A stretch of DNA of 64,000 nucleotides from Streptomyces sp. NBC_01235 (lineage in GTDB: Bacteria; Actinomycetota; Actinomycetes; Streptomycetales; Streptomycetaceae): NCBI RefSeq assembly GCF_035989285.1, contig NZ_CP108513.1, forward strand, positions 1,426,001-1,490,000, in the 5' to 3' direction. Numbering within the stretch: position 1 is the first letter of the stretch; every line of letters begins with the position of its first letter. The notes under the pieces were generated by a model, which searched no databases, was not told where the DNA came from, and saw nothing but the letters and a program-made list of their open reading frames with translations. Of this stretch, positions 1-17,592 are shown piece by piece. The translations under genes and the position numbers were made by a program.

Positions 1-10059
<10,059 letters not shown>

Positions 10060-10269
10060 GGCCACTGCCTCCGCCCTACGGATCCGGCTCAACTTCCGGC
10101 CGCGGATTCCGGCCGGATCCGACTCCCGCGCGACCTGCGAGACGATCGATGATTGCGATGCGATCGATGGTTCCGGTGTTCGTCATACTGGTGGCTGCCG
10201 GGGGATCAGTCCCGTGGGCAGCTCTCGATCTAGGGAGACTTCTACTTCTTCGGCCCTGGTCAGCGGCCT
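10060..10269. other. Intergenic region upstream of the starter PKS
   Basis: These 210 bp separate the P450 stop from the starter-PKS start. They hold two copies of CGATCGATG (10143-10151 and 10161-10169) and a CTAGGGA half-site at 10230-10236 that matches one arm of the PimM-type operator seen at 11879-11894. On the minus strand a weak promoter-like pair is possible: TATGAC at 10182-10187 and CTGATC about 16 bases upstream. No coding signal of its own is visible. Confidence 0.4.
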
Positions 10270-11715
10270 TCAGCGCCTGCGGTGGGCGATCATCTCGAGG
10301 CCGCCGCGGGGTTGCAGGGTGATGTCGCTCGCGACCCGGACGCGACCCTTGTCGACCGGCTCGAACTCCCAGTGGCGGCTGAGGGTCGCCAGTGCCATGA
10401 CGCCTTCCATCTGAGCGAAGACGTTGCCGATGCACTGCCGGGGTCCGGCGCCGAAGGGGAGGTACGCCAGCCGGGGGCGGCCCGCGGCCTTGGCGTGGCC
10501 CGCCAGCGGGTCGGACGGGTCGGCCTCGGCCAGGAACCGCTGGGGGGCGAACCGCTCCGGCTCGGGCCACCAGGCGGGATCGCGGTGCAGGACGTAGGGG
10601 CTGCAGATGACCACGCTGTTGCGGGGGATGTGGAACCCGTTGGCCGTGTAGTCCTCCAGGGAACGCCGGACGAGGTTCCAGGCCGGCGGGTACAGGCGCA
10701 GCGCCTCGGAGTACACGGCGTCCGCGTACTTCAGGTCGGGGAGGTCCTCGACGGTGGGCAGGCGGTCACCGAGGACCTCGTCGACTTCGGCGTGCAGCCG
10801 CTCGCGGGTCTCGGGGTTGGTGCCGAGCAGGTGGTACGCCCAGGTCAGGGCTCCCGAGGAGGTCTCGTGACCGGCCATCAGCAGGGTGACGGCCTCGTCG
10901 CGCACCTCCAGATCGGTGAGGTGCTCGCCGGTGTCGGCGTCGGTGACGGTCAGGAGTACGGACAGCAGGTCCGCGCCGTCCCCGGACCCCTGGCGCCGTT
11001 CCTCGATCATGGCGTAGACGATGTCGTCGATGTTCTTCAGGCCGCGCTTCAGCTGGCGGTTCGCGGGCAGCGGGAGCCGCAGCAGGATCTTGCCGAAGGG
11101 GCTCAGCTCCCAGCGCAGTGGGCCGCCTTCGCGGGGGAAGGCGGTGCGGATGCTCTCGGCGGCCTCGCTTTCGAGGGAGACGTCGAAGAGGGTGCGGGTG
11201 ACCATGCCGAGCGCGAGTTCGTACATGGACTCGTGGAAGTTGAACTTCTCGCCGTCGGTGAACCCGGCGGAGGCCTCGTCCGCGATGGCGGCGAAGGCGG
11301 AGCCGTATCCGGCGATGCGCTTGCGGTGGAAGACGGGCTGGATGAGCCGTCGCTGCCTGCGGTGGTAGGTGCCGACGCTGGTCACCAGGCCCTTGCCCAG
11401 GACATTGCGGCCCAGGATGGTCTCCAGGTTGGCCCCCCAGTCGTCGGGACCGGGGCCGGTCTTCTTGGTGTCCTTGTCGAAGCGGCGGCTGGAGGCGACG
11501 ATGACGTCCTGGACGACGTCGAAGTCACTGAGGAGGAAGACCTCGTCCTTTCCCATCGGAATGCGGACGACCGGGCCGTGCTTGTCGCGCAGCCGGGACA
11601 TGTAGCCCGGGATGTTGCGGATGACCTCGCGCATCTCCTTCAGCCCCAAGGAGTCCGGGGTGGGTATGGACTCGGTCGGCGCAGCCGACTCGGGTGTCGT
11701 TTGAACGTCGGTCAC
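10270..11715 (-). CDS. Cytochrome P450 monooxygenase (481 aa)
   Basis: This is a haem monooxygenase, probably hydroxylating or epoxidising the macrolide. Visible motifs are the I-helix AGHETSS near residue 280, the ExxR helix (EALRLYPP) and the haem loop FGAGPRQCIG with the Cys ligand at residue 428. Its length of 481 aa, and FGAG in place of the FGHG usual in macrolide P450s such as EryF or PikC, place it in the longer, fatty-acid-hydroxylase-like bacterial group. I chose GTG at 11715 because AGGAGA lies five bases upstream; reading could extend to about 12012, but that stretch is low-complexity and overlaps the divergent promoter region. A ferredoxin and a ferredoxin reductase encoded at 17.4 kb and 14-15 kb are its likely electron donors. 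It is transcribed away from the operator-like site at 11879-11894. The substrate is not known. Confidence 0.93.
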   Translation of the reverse strand: MTDVQTTPESAAPTESIPTPDSLGLKEMREVIRNIPGYMSRLRDKHGPVVRIPMGKDEVFLLSDFDVVQDVIVASSRRFDKDTKKTGPGPDDWGANLETILGRNVLGKGLVTSVGTYHRRQRRLIQPVFHRKRIAGYGSAFAAIADEASAGFTDGEKFNFHESMYELALGMVTRTLFDVSLESEAAESIRTAFPREGGPLRWELSPFGKILLRLPLPANRQLKRGLKNIDDIVYAMIEERRQGSGDGADLLSVLLTVTDADTGEHLTDLEVRDEAVTLLMAGHETSSGALTWAYHLLGTNPETRERLHAEVDEVLGDRLPTVEDLPDLKYADAVYSEALRLYPPAWNLVRRSLEDYTANGFHIPRNSVVICSPYVLHRDPAWWPEPERFAPQRFLAEADPSDPLAGHAKAAGRPRLAYLPFGAGPRQCIGNVFAQMEGVMALATLSRHWEFEPVDKGRVRVASDITLQPRGGLEMIAHRRR

Positions 11716-12026
11716 GGATGTCTCCTGGTCTGCGGAGGCTGACAGGGCTCGGTGCGCCGGGGCGACTGTGCGCGGATCGGATTCCTGCGGCCGCGGCGAA
11801 AAGGGACATATGCCCGGGTGGACCTGGCGCCCGACGCTAGCACCGAGGAGGCGGGGGGCCGCGAAGTGCCGCCGAGTTCTAGGGAATTCCAAAGTGTTGA
11901 CGCGCTGCGGTCGTCGGTGGCGGGCCCATGACCGGGGCCGCCCGTACTCTGTGCGTGTGCCGGACGGCCTCGGTATGGGGGCGGCCCGGTACGCGTTCCG
12001 TACCGCCCCCATCGGACGGAGAACTT
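11716..12026. other. Divergent intergenic region (311 bp)
   Basis: This region lies between the P450 (minus) and the membrane protein gene (plus). It holds the operator-like sequence at 11879-11894, a TTGACG hexamer at 11897-11902 without a convincing -10 at normal spacing, and AT-richer sequence around 11879-11900 in otherwise very GC-rich DNA. It is the only non-coding stretch in the window longer than 300 bp. I see no RNA gene. Confidence 0.6.
11879..11894. promoter_or_regulatory. Putative PAS-LuxR (PimM-type) operator
   Basis: CTAGGGAATTCCAAAG matches the consensus reported for PimM-family activators (CTVGGGAWWTCCCBAG) at 14 of 16 positions; the mismatches are both in the right half. Its core contains the perfect palindrome GGAATTCC (11883-11890). 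It lies 164 bp upstream of the P450 start and 133 bp upstream of the plus-strand gene, in the only sizeable divergent spacer. PAS-LuxR regulators of this family activate many macrolide and polyene clusters. No such regulator gene is in the window, so binding is inferred from sequence alone. Confidence 0.45.
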
Positions 12027-12812
12027 ATGACCAGCGGCGGAAGCACCTTTCCGGAACAGTCCCCGAACAGCGCCGCCCCCGGGCCGGCCGGCGGCCGGGA
12101 CGCCGCCCACGGCTCGTCCCGCACCGGTTCCGGGCCTCCCCTGCTGCTGACGGTCCTGGTGGACCTCGGCGTCCCGATCGGCCTGTACTACGGGCTGACG
12201 GCGGCGGGGGTGAGCGATGTGCTCGCGCTGACCGCCGGGGCCGTGGTGCCCGGGGCGGCGACGCTGGTGCGCTTCGCCAGGACGCGACGCGTGGATGTGC
12301 TCGGCGTGTTCGTGACGACGATGCTGGTGCTCAGCATCGTCGTGTCGCTGGTCGGGGGGAGCGCGCGGCTGCTGCTGGTGCGTGACGGCTGGCTGACGGC
12401 GGTGGCCGGGCTCGGCTTCCTGGTGTCCCTGCGCGGCAGGCGCCCGCTCGCGTTCGGTTTCTCCCGCAAACTGCTGGAGCGGCGTGCCTCCGGGGGCCGG
12501 GACTGGGACGAACTGTGGGACGAGGTGCCCGGCTTCCGGCGGATCTGGCGGGTCACCACGGTGATCTGGGGCATCGGACTGCTGGTGGACTCCGGGATCC
12601 GGACGCTGATGGCGTACACGCTGCCGGTGCATGTGGTGCCCGCGCTCAACGGCGCCCAGTACGGCGTCTTCACGCTGCTGATGCTGGTGATCGTCAACGT
12701 CTACCACGCACGCGCCGGTCTGTGGCCCATCCTGTCGCCGCAGCCCGACACCCCCACGGCCGGCGGCCAGGACACCGGCTCCGGCCGTCGTTCCGGCCAC
12801 GAGAGCCGCTGA
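12027..12812 (+). CDS. Conserved integral membrane protein (261 aa), VC0807-like
   Basis: This is a membrane protein of unknown function. After a hydrophilic, Pro/Gly/Ser-rich N-terminus of about 45 residues there are five to six hydrophobic segments. They include one starting PLLLTVLVDLGVPIGLYYG, a pair around VDVLGVFVTTMLVLSIVVSL and GWLTAVAGLGFLVSL, one around TTVIWGIGLLVDSG and a last one near GVFTLLMLVIVNVY. The amphipathic WDELWDEVPGFRRIWRV stretch between them resembles the VC0807-type family common in Streptomyces; I recall this family by pattern, not by search. I chose ATG at 12027 for the GGAGA four bases upstream; an in-frame ATG at 11928 exists but would run through the spacer. 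It is followed 80 bp later by the aldo-keto reductase and may be co-transcribed with it. No transporter signature is seen. Confidence 0.85.
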   Translation: MTSGGSTFPEQSPNSAAPGPAGGRDAAHGSSRTGSGPPLLLTVLVDLGVPIGLYYGLTAAGVSDVLALTAGAVVPGAATLVRFARTRRVDVLGVFVTTMLVLSIVVSLVGGSARLLLVRDGWLTAVAGLGFLVSLRGRRPLAFGFSRKLLERRASGGRDWDELWDEVPGFRRIWRVTTVIWGIGLLVDSGIRTLMAYTLPVHVVPALNGAQYGVFTLLMLVIVNVYHARAGLWPILSPQPDTPTAGGQDTGSGRRSGHESR

Positions 12813-12892
12813 CCCGACTCCCCTGCCGGCGGCCCGCGGCGGCGTGATGCCGTGTCGTGCGGCCTTCCACCCACTGTCACGAGGATGTCCAC

Positions 12893-13879
12893 GTGTTGCA
12901 CACTCAGCTGGGCCGGACCGGTCTGCGCGTCAGCAGACTGGCCCTCGGCACCGTGAACTTCGGTGGCCGGGTGGAGGAGCCCGAGGCGCACCGTCTGATG
13001 GATCACGCCCTTGCCGGGGGCATCAACTTCGTCGACACGGCCAACACCTACGGCTGGCGCGTGTACAAGGGCCACACGGAGGAGGTCATCGGCAGATGGC
13101 TGGCCAAGAGCCCCTCCCGGCGTGACGAGGTGGTCGTCGCCACCAAGGTCGGCGACCCGATGGGCGACGGCCTCAACGCCCATGGTCTGTCCGCGCGCAA
13201 CATCGTCTCCGCCTGCGAGGCGTCGCTGCGGCGGCTCGGCACGGACTGGATCGACCTCTACCAGATGCACCACATCGACCGGTCCGTGGGCTGGGACGAG
13301 GTGTGGCAGGCGATGGACCTCCTGGTCGCCCAGGGCAAGGTGCGCTACGTCGGCTCGTCCAACTTCGCCGGCTGGGACATCGCGTCCGCCCAGGAGGCGG
13401 CCGGGCGGCGGAACACCCTCGGCCTGGTGTCAGAGCAGTGCGTCTACAACCTCGTCACCCGGCACGCCGAGCTGGAGGTCATCCCCGCGGCGCGGGCGTA
13501 CGGCCTGGGCGTGCTGGTGTGGTCCCCGCTGCACGGCGGTCTGCTCAGCGGTGTCCTGCGCAAGCTGCGGGCGAACGACGCCGTGAAGTCGGCGCAGGGC
13601 CGGGCCGCGGACGCCCTCGACCGGTACCGCGACACCATCGAGGCCTACGAGAAGCTCTGCGCCGAGCACGGTCTCGATCCCGCGGAGGCGGGACTTGCCT
13701 GGACGCTGTCGCGCCCCGGGGTGACGGCCTCGGTGATCGGTCCGCGGACGGAGCAACACGTCACGAGTGCCCTCGCCGCGCTGCGCTCCCCGCTGCCGGA
13801 GCCCTTCGTGGCACGGCTCGAGGAGCTCTTCCCGCCCATCGGTCACGGCGGCCCGGCCCCCGACGCGTGGCTCTCCTGA
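12893..13879 (+). CDS. Aldo-keto reductase, EryBII/TylCII-like (328 aa)
   Basis: This is an NADPH-dependent aldo-keto reductase of the (beta/alpha)8 fold. The family tetrad is visible: Asp and Tyr in FVDTANTYGW, Lys in VVATKVGD and His in LYQMHHID. The cofactor-binding C-terminal part (VIGPRTEQH) is present. The opening LGRTGLRVSRLALGT resembles the macrolide-cluster reductases EryBII and TylCII, assigned as dTDP-4-keto-6-deoxyhexose 2,3-reductases, so a role in making the dTDP-sugar is the leading idea. General aldo-keto reductases of other functions share this opening too. I chose GTG at 12893 because GAGGA lies seven bases upstream and the protein then begins just before the conserved fold; an upstream ATG at 12857 would add 12 residues. 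A strong hairpin follows the stop by 26 bases. Confidence 0.88.
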   Translation: MLHTQLGRTGLRVSRLALGTVNFGGRVEEPEAHRLMDHALAGGINFVDTANTYGWRVYKGHTEEVIGRWLAKSPSRRDEVVVATKVGDPMGDGLNAHGLSARNIVSACEASLRRLGTDWIDLYQMHHIDRSVGWDEVWQAMDLLVAQGKVRYVGSSNFAGWDIASAQEAAGRRNTLGLVSEQCVYNLVTRHAELEVIPAARAYGLGVLVWSPLHGGLLSGVLRKLRANDAVKSAQGRAADALDRYRDTIEAYEKLCAEHGLDPAEAGLAWTLSRPGVTASVIGPRTEQHVTSALAALRSPLPEPFVARLEELFPPIGHGGPAPDAWLS

Positions 13880-13905
13880 CCGGCCCGACCGGCTCCCGGC
13901 GGCGA

Positions 13906-13945
13906 ACGGCCCGTCCCCTCACCGCTGTTGCTGGGGACGGGCCGT
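13906..13945. terminator. Bidirectional hairpin terminator
   Basis: A perfect 13-bp inverted repeat (ACGGCCCGTCCCC at 13906-13918 and its complement at 13933-13945) flanks a 14-base loop. It sits in the 116-bp spacer between the stops of the convergent aldo-keto reductase and ferredoxin reductase genes, so it can end transcripts from both sides. There is no T-tract, which is usual in Streptomyces. Confidence 0.85.
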
Positions 13946-13995
13946 GGTGCGTCGCGGGCCCGAGGGCGGGTCCCCACCCTCTCAGGGCAATACAG

Positions 13996-15201
13996 CTAGC
14001 CCGCCGGGGCCGTTGCGGACAGGCCCGTCCACCGGGCTTCGCTCTCCACCAGGAAACGGAGCTGCTGGACGGAGCGCGGCAGGTTGACGGCGACCGCGCC
14101 GCGGACGTGGTCCCCGACGCAGTGGACCGCGGTGAACTTCCGTTCGGCGGGGCTGCCTTCGACGACGTGGCACCGGTCGGTCCCGGCCACCTCCCCGAAC
14201 ACCTGGATCTTCAGATCGTGCTGATCGGTCCAGAAGTAGGGCAACGGTGACACGGGCCGGGCTCCGCTGCCGGCGAGCAGGTTGCGGGCGACGGCGACCG
14301 CCTGTTCGGTGGCCTGTGTACGGTGCTCCCACCGCCTGCGCCGCCCTGTACGGGCGTCGGGCCGGTTCGCGATGTCGCCCGCGGCCCACACACCGGGTCC
14401 GGCCGCGCCCAGGCCGTCGCAGACGACGCCGTCCCCGGTGGGGATCCCGCTGCCCGCCAGCCACTCGGTGTTGGTGAGCGAACCCGCCGCGACCAGCACC
14501 ACGTCCGCCGGCAGGCGGGTGCCGTCGGCCAGCAGGACTGCGGTGACCGCGCCGGCCGCGCCCAGGACCTCGGTCACCCGCCCCCGCCGGAAGCGCAGCC
14601 CGAGATCGCGGTGGACGGCCGCGACCAGTCCGGCCGCCTGCGGCCCCAGCAGGTCGAGCAGGGGCACGGGTTCGGTGCCGACCAGCGTGACGTCGGCGCC
14701 CAGGCCGCGGGCGGCGACGGCCGCCTCCGTGCCGAGCAGACCGGCCCCGGCCACCACCAGCCGCCGTCCTTCGCCGAGGGCCTCCCGCAGGGCGAGGGCG
14801 TCGTCGAGGGTGCGCAGGACGTGGAGGCCGGTGAGTGCGTCGGCGCCGGGCAGGGTCCGGGGCCGTACGCCGGTCGCGACGACGACGGCGTCGGCGTGCA
14901 GGCGGCTGCCGTCGGCGAGTTCGACCACGCGGCCGACCCGGTCCAGCCGGGTGGCGGCGGTACCCAGGCGCAGGTCGATGCCGGCGCGGTCGTAGGCCTC
15001 GGGTCCGCGCAGGCGGATGCGGTCCGGCTCCCACCGGCCGGAGAGGATCTGCTTGGACAGGGGCGGCCGGTCGTACGGCGGATGGGGCTCGGCGCCGACG
15101 ACGGTGAGGCGGCCCTCGTAGCCCTGTCGTCTGAGGGTCTCGGCGGTGGTGGCGCCGGCGGCGCCCGCGCCGACGACGACGATCTCGTCCAGTCTGGTCA
15201 A
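13996..15201 (-). CDS. FAD-dependent ferredoxin reductase (401 aa)
   Basis: This is an NAD(P)H:ferredoxin oxidoreductase of the rhodocoxin/putidaredoxin-reductase type, which passes electrons to a ferredoxin and on to a P450. The N-terminal FAD-binding GxGxxG lies in IVVVGAGAAG, the second dinucleotide fold in VVAGAGLLGTEA, and the flavin motif in VWAAGDIANRPD. The C-terminal domain starts near YFWTDQHDLKIQVFG. TTG at 15201 overlaps the stop of the preceding dehydratase gene (TTGA) and puts the start just before the FAD fold. An in-frame GTG at 15237 would add 12 residues and overlap the dehydratase gene further. It is the last gene of the long minus-strand run and ends before a strong hairpin. 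The ferredoxin at 17334-17528 is the natural partner. Confidence 0.9.
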   Translation of the reverse strand: MTRLDEIVVVGAGAAGATTAETLRRQGYEGRLTVVGAEPHPPYDRPPLSKQILSGRWEPDRIRLRGPEAYDRAGIDLRLGTAATRLDRVGRVVELADGSRLHADAVVVATGVRPRTLPGADALTGLHVLRTLDDALALREALGEGRRLVVAGAGLLGTEAAVAARGLGADVTLVGTEPVPLLDLLGPQAAGLVAAVHRDLGLRFRRGRVTEVLGAAGAVTAVLLADGTRLPADVVLVAAGSLTNTEWLAGSGIPTGDGVVCDGLGAAGPGVWAAGDIANRPDARTGRRRRWEHRTQATEQAVAVARNLLAGSGARPVSPLPYFWTDQHDLKIQVFGEVAGTDRCHVVEGSPAERKFTAVHCVGDHVRGAVAVNLPRSVQQLRFLVESEARWTGLSATAPAG

Positions 15202-16226
15202 CGGGTGCCCCCCGCACTCTGCTTCAGCGGCTCCCACCAGGCCCGGTTCTCCCGGTACCAGGCGACGGTCTCGGCCAGGCCGGCGGCGAAGTCCTTGCGT
15301 GGCCGGTAACCGAGTTCGTCACGGATCTTGGACCAGTCGACGCAGTAACGGCGGTCGTGGCCCTTGCGGTCCGTGACGTACTCGACGCGGTCGGGTCCGG
15401 CGCCGCACGCGTCGAGGAGGAGGTCGGTCAGGCGCCGGTTGGTCAGCTCGGTCCCGCCGCCGATGTTGTAGACCTCACCGGGGCGGCCGCCGGTGCGGAC
15501 CAGTTCGATGCCCTGCACATGGTCGTCGATGTGCAGCCAGTCGCGCACGTTGCCGCCGTCTCCGTACAGCGGCACCTTGTGGCCGTCGAGGAGGTTGGTG
15601 ACGAACAGCGGGATCACCTTCTCCGGGTACTGGTGGTGGCCGTAGTTGTTGGAGCACCGGGTCACCCGCACGTCCAGGCCGTGGGTGCGGTGATGGGCGA
15701 GGGCCAGCAGGTCGGAGGAGGCCTTGGAGGCAGAGTAGGGGGAGTTGGGCAGCAGCGGGCTCCGCTCCGTCCAGGCCCCGGTGTCGATGGAGCCGTACAC
15801 CTCGTCGGTGGAGACGTGCACGAAGGTGGAGATGCCGTGGCGCAGGGCCGCGTCGAGCAGGGTCTGGGTGCCCAGGACGTTGGTGCGGACGAACTCGGCG
15901 GGACTGAGGATCGAGCGGTCCACGTGGGACTCGGCGGCGAAGTGCACCACCTGGTCGTGGCGGGCCATGAGGTCGTCGACGAGTTCCGGGTCGCAGATGT
16001 CGCCCTTGACGAAGGAGAACGCGGGGTGGTCGTGCACCGGGTCCAGGTTGGCCGGGTTGCCGGCGTAGGTGAGCTTGTCCAGGACGGTGACGGTGACGCC
16101 GGCCGGACCGCCGGGTCCGAGCAGGGTCCGGACGTGGTGGGAGCCGATGAAGCCGGCGCCGCCGGTCACCAGGATCCGGACGGCACCCGGGCCGGCTGCG
16201 CGCGGGGCGGTGTTCGGGCCGGTCAT
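15198..16226 (-). CDS. rmlB: dTDP-glucose 4,6-dehydratase (342 aa)
   Basis: This extended short-chain dehydrogenase converts dTDP-D-glucose to dTDP-4-keto-6-deoxy-D-glucose, the branch point for deoxysugars. The NAD-binding Rossmann motif is TGGAGFIGSH near residue 22. STDEVYGS carries the catalytic Thr-Asp-Glu, and YSASK is the YxxxK pair. Family stretches SNNYGHHQYPEK and NVRDWLHIDDH are intact. ATG at 16226 overlaps the thymidylyltransferase stop as ATGA, so the two enzymes are translationally coupled, and the downstream reductase starts in its stop. The first 16 residues before the fold are a non-conserved Pro/Gly-rich leader. The gene fits a cluster-specific copy dedicated to the macrolide sugar. 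Confidence 0.96.
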   Translation of the reverse strand: MTGPNTAPRAAGPGAVRILVTGGAGFIGSHHVRTLLGPGGPAGVTVTVLDKLTYAGNPANLDPVHDHPAFSFVKGDICDPELVDDLMARHDQVVHFAAESHVDRSILSPAEFVRTNVLGTQTLLDAALRHGISTFVHVSTDEVYGSIDTGAWTERSPLLPNSPYSASKASSDLLALAHHRTHGLDVRVTRCSNNYGHHQYPEKVIPLFVTNLLDGHKVPLYGDGGNVRDWLHIDDHVQGIELVRTGGRPGEVYNIGGGTELTNRRLTDLLLDACGAGPDRVEYVTDRKGHDRRYCVDWSKIRDELGYRPRKDFAAGLAETVAWYRENRAWWEPLKQSAGGTR

Positions 16227-17290
16227 GAGGAGATCTGCACCCGCCCGTGGTCGCCTATCACCAGACGGTGGGTGGCGGGCACGCGCGGGCCCAGGGAGAC
16301 CCGTACGTTGCGCCCGACGAGGGAGCCCTCGACCCGGCGGATGCTGTCGAACCGGGACTCCCGCAGGATGATCGAGAACTCGATCTCGCTGTCGCGGATG
16401 ACGCAGTCCTCGGCGATGGATGTCGACGGGCCGATGTAGGAGTTCTCGACCACGGTGCCGGGGCCGATGATCGCGGGTCCCACGATGCGGGAGCCGCGGA
16501 CGACGGCGCCGGCGTCGATGCGCACCCGGCCGACGATCTCGCTGGACTCGTCGACGTCCCCGTCGACGCGGTACTCCAGCAGGTCCAGGAGTCTGCGGTT
16601 GACGTCGAGGATGTCCGTGGCGTTTCCGGTGTCCTTCCAGTAGCCGGTGATCACGGTGGTGCGCACGTCGTGGTCCCGTTCCAGCAGCCACTGGACGGCG
16701 TCGGTGATCTCCAGCTCGCCGCGCGGGGAGGGGCGGATGGCGCGCACCGCCTCGTGGATCGCGGGGCCGAAGAGGTACACGCCGACCAGCGCGAGGTCGC
16801 TGCGGGGCTGCTCGGGTTTCTCCTCCAGGCGCACCAGGCGCCCGACGTCGTCGAGTTCGGCGACGCCGAAGGCGGACGGGTCGGGCACCCGGGTGAGCAG
16901 GAGCTGGGCGTCCGGGCGCTCCTTGCGGAACTCGTCCACGGAGTCGGTGATGCCGCCGAAGACGAAGTTGTCGCCGAGGAACATCACGAAGTCGTCGTCG
17001 CCGAGGAAGTCCCGAGCGATGAGCACGGCGTGGGACAGGCCCAGCGGGGCTTCCTGCCGCAGGTAGGTGACGTCGAGTCCGAAGTCGGAGCCGTCGCCGA
17101 CGGCCTGCCGGATCTCGTTCTCGGTGTCGCCGACGACGATCGCGACCTCGGTGATCCCGGCGTCCGCGATCGCTTCCAGGCCGTAGAAGAGGATGGGCTT
17201 GTTGGCGACCGGCACCAACTGCTTGGCGGATGTGTGGGTGATCGGCCGCAGCCGGGTGCCCGCACCGCCCGAGAGCACGAGAGCCTTCAC
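16223..17290 (-). CDS. rmlA: Glucose-1-phosphate thymidylyltransferase, long form (355 aa)
   Basis: This enzyme makes dTDP-glucose from glucose-1-phosphate and dTTP, the first step of the deoxysugar pathway. The N-terminal signature is GGAGTRLRPITHTSAKQLVP, followed by the metal-binding region FLGDNFVFGG, the EKP motif and TGYWKDTGNATD. From about residue 250 a left-handed beta-helix of hexad repeats (for example GPAIIGPGTVVENSYIG) makes this the long form of about 355 aa found in antibiotic clusters (StrD type), rather than the roughly 290-aa housekeeping RmlA. ATG at 17290 is 43 bp after the ferredoxin stop, and the stop overlaps the dehydratase start by four bases. Confidence 0.95.
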   Translation of the reverse strand: MKALVLSGGAGTRLRPITHTSAKQLVPVANKPILFYGLEAIADAGITEVAIVVGDTENEIRQAVGDGSDFGLDVTYLRQEAPLGLSHAVLIARDFLGDDDFVMFLGDNFVFGGITDSVDEFRKERPDAQLLLTRVPDPSAFGVAELDDVGRLVRLEEKPEQPRSDLALVGVYLFGPAIHEAVRAIRPSPRGELEITDAVQWLLERDHDVRTTVITGYWKDTGNATDILDVNRRLLDLLEYRVDGDVDESSEIVGRVRIDAGAVVRGSRIVGPAIIGPGTVVENSYIGPSTSIAEDCVIRDSEIEFSIILRESRFDSIRRVEGSLVGRNVRVSLGPRVPATHRLVIGDHGRVQISS

Positions 17291-17333
17291 GGTTCCATCC
17301 CGTCTGAATGGTGTCGTGGGTGAGGGGGGGCCG

Positions 17334-17528
17334 TCAGGACTGCAGCTCGATCGCGCCCGAGGGGCAGATCAGCTCCGCCTCGGTCACGGCGGCGTGCAGG
17401 TCCTGCGACGGTTCGGGCTGGAGCAGTTCCACCAGGCCGTCCTCACGGTTCTGCTCGAAGACGGCGGCGGCGGCCAGCACGCACTGACCGGCTCCGACAC
17501 AGCGCTCGCGGTCCACGTTGATCTTCAC
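17334..17528 (-). CDS. [3Fe-4S] ferredoxin (64 aa)
   Basis: This is a small acidic electron carrier for P450s. Cysteines at residues 10, 16 and 55 lie in CVGAGQC and ICPSGAI. Ala takes the place of the second cluster Cys (residue 13), which marks the P450-associated [3Fe-4S] type (SoyB-like) rather than the [4Fe-4S] type. GTG at 17528 gives a length normal for the family; the frame is open further upstream, but that extension runs into the glycosyltransferase gene and is not ferredoxin-like. It lies 64 bp after the glycosyltransferase stop and 43 bp before the thymidylyltransferase gene. The P450 at 10270-11715 and the reductase at 13996-15201 would complete a three-part electron chain. Confidence 0.93.
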   Translation of the reverse strand: MKINVDRERCVGAGQCVLAAAAVFEQNREDGLVELLQPEPSQDLHAAVTEAELICPSGAIELQS

Positions 17529-17592
17529 GGTGTTGTTCCTGTTCCTGTGGTCGGGATGGTCTTCACTGGGGTGGCCGCGGCCGGCGAGGTGT

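Noticed and set aside
11897..11950. A sigma-70-type promoter TTGACG ... TACTCT for the membrane protein gene
   Set aside because: The spacing is about 42 bases, too long for a normal promoter; no better -10 was found.
11716..12012. N-terminal extension of the P450 to ATG 12012
   Set aside because: It runs through the divergent spacer and the operator-like site, resembles no P450 leader, and a better start with AGGAGA exists at 11715.
13303..14250. A plus-strand frame of 315 codons across the aldo-keto reductase and the convergent spacer
   Set aside because: It is out of frame with the reductase catalytic motifs and crosses the terminator hairpin.
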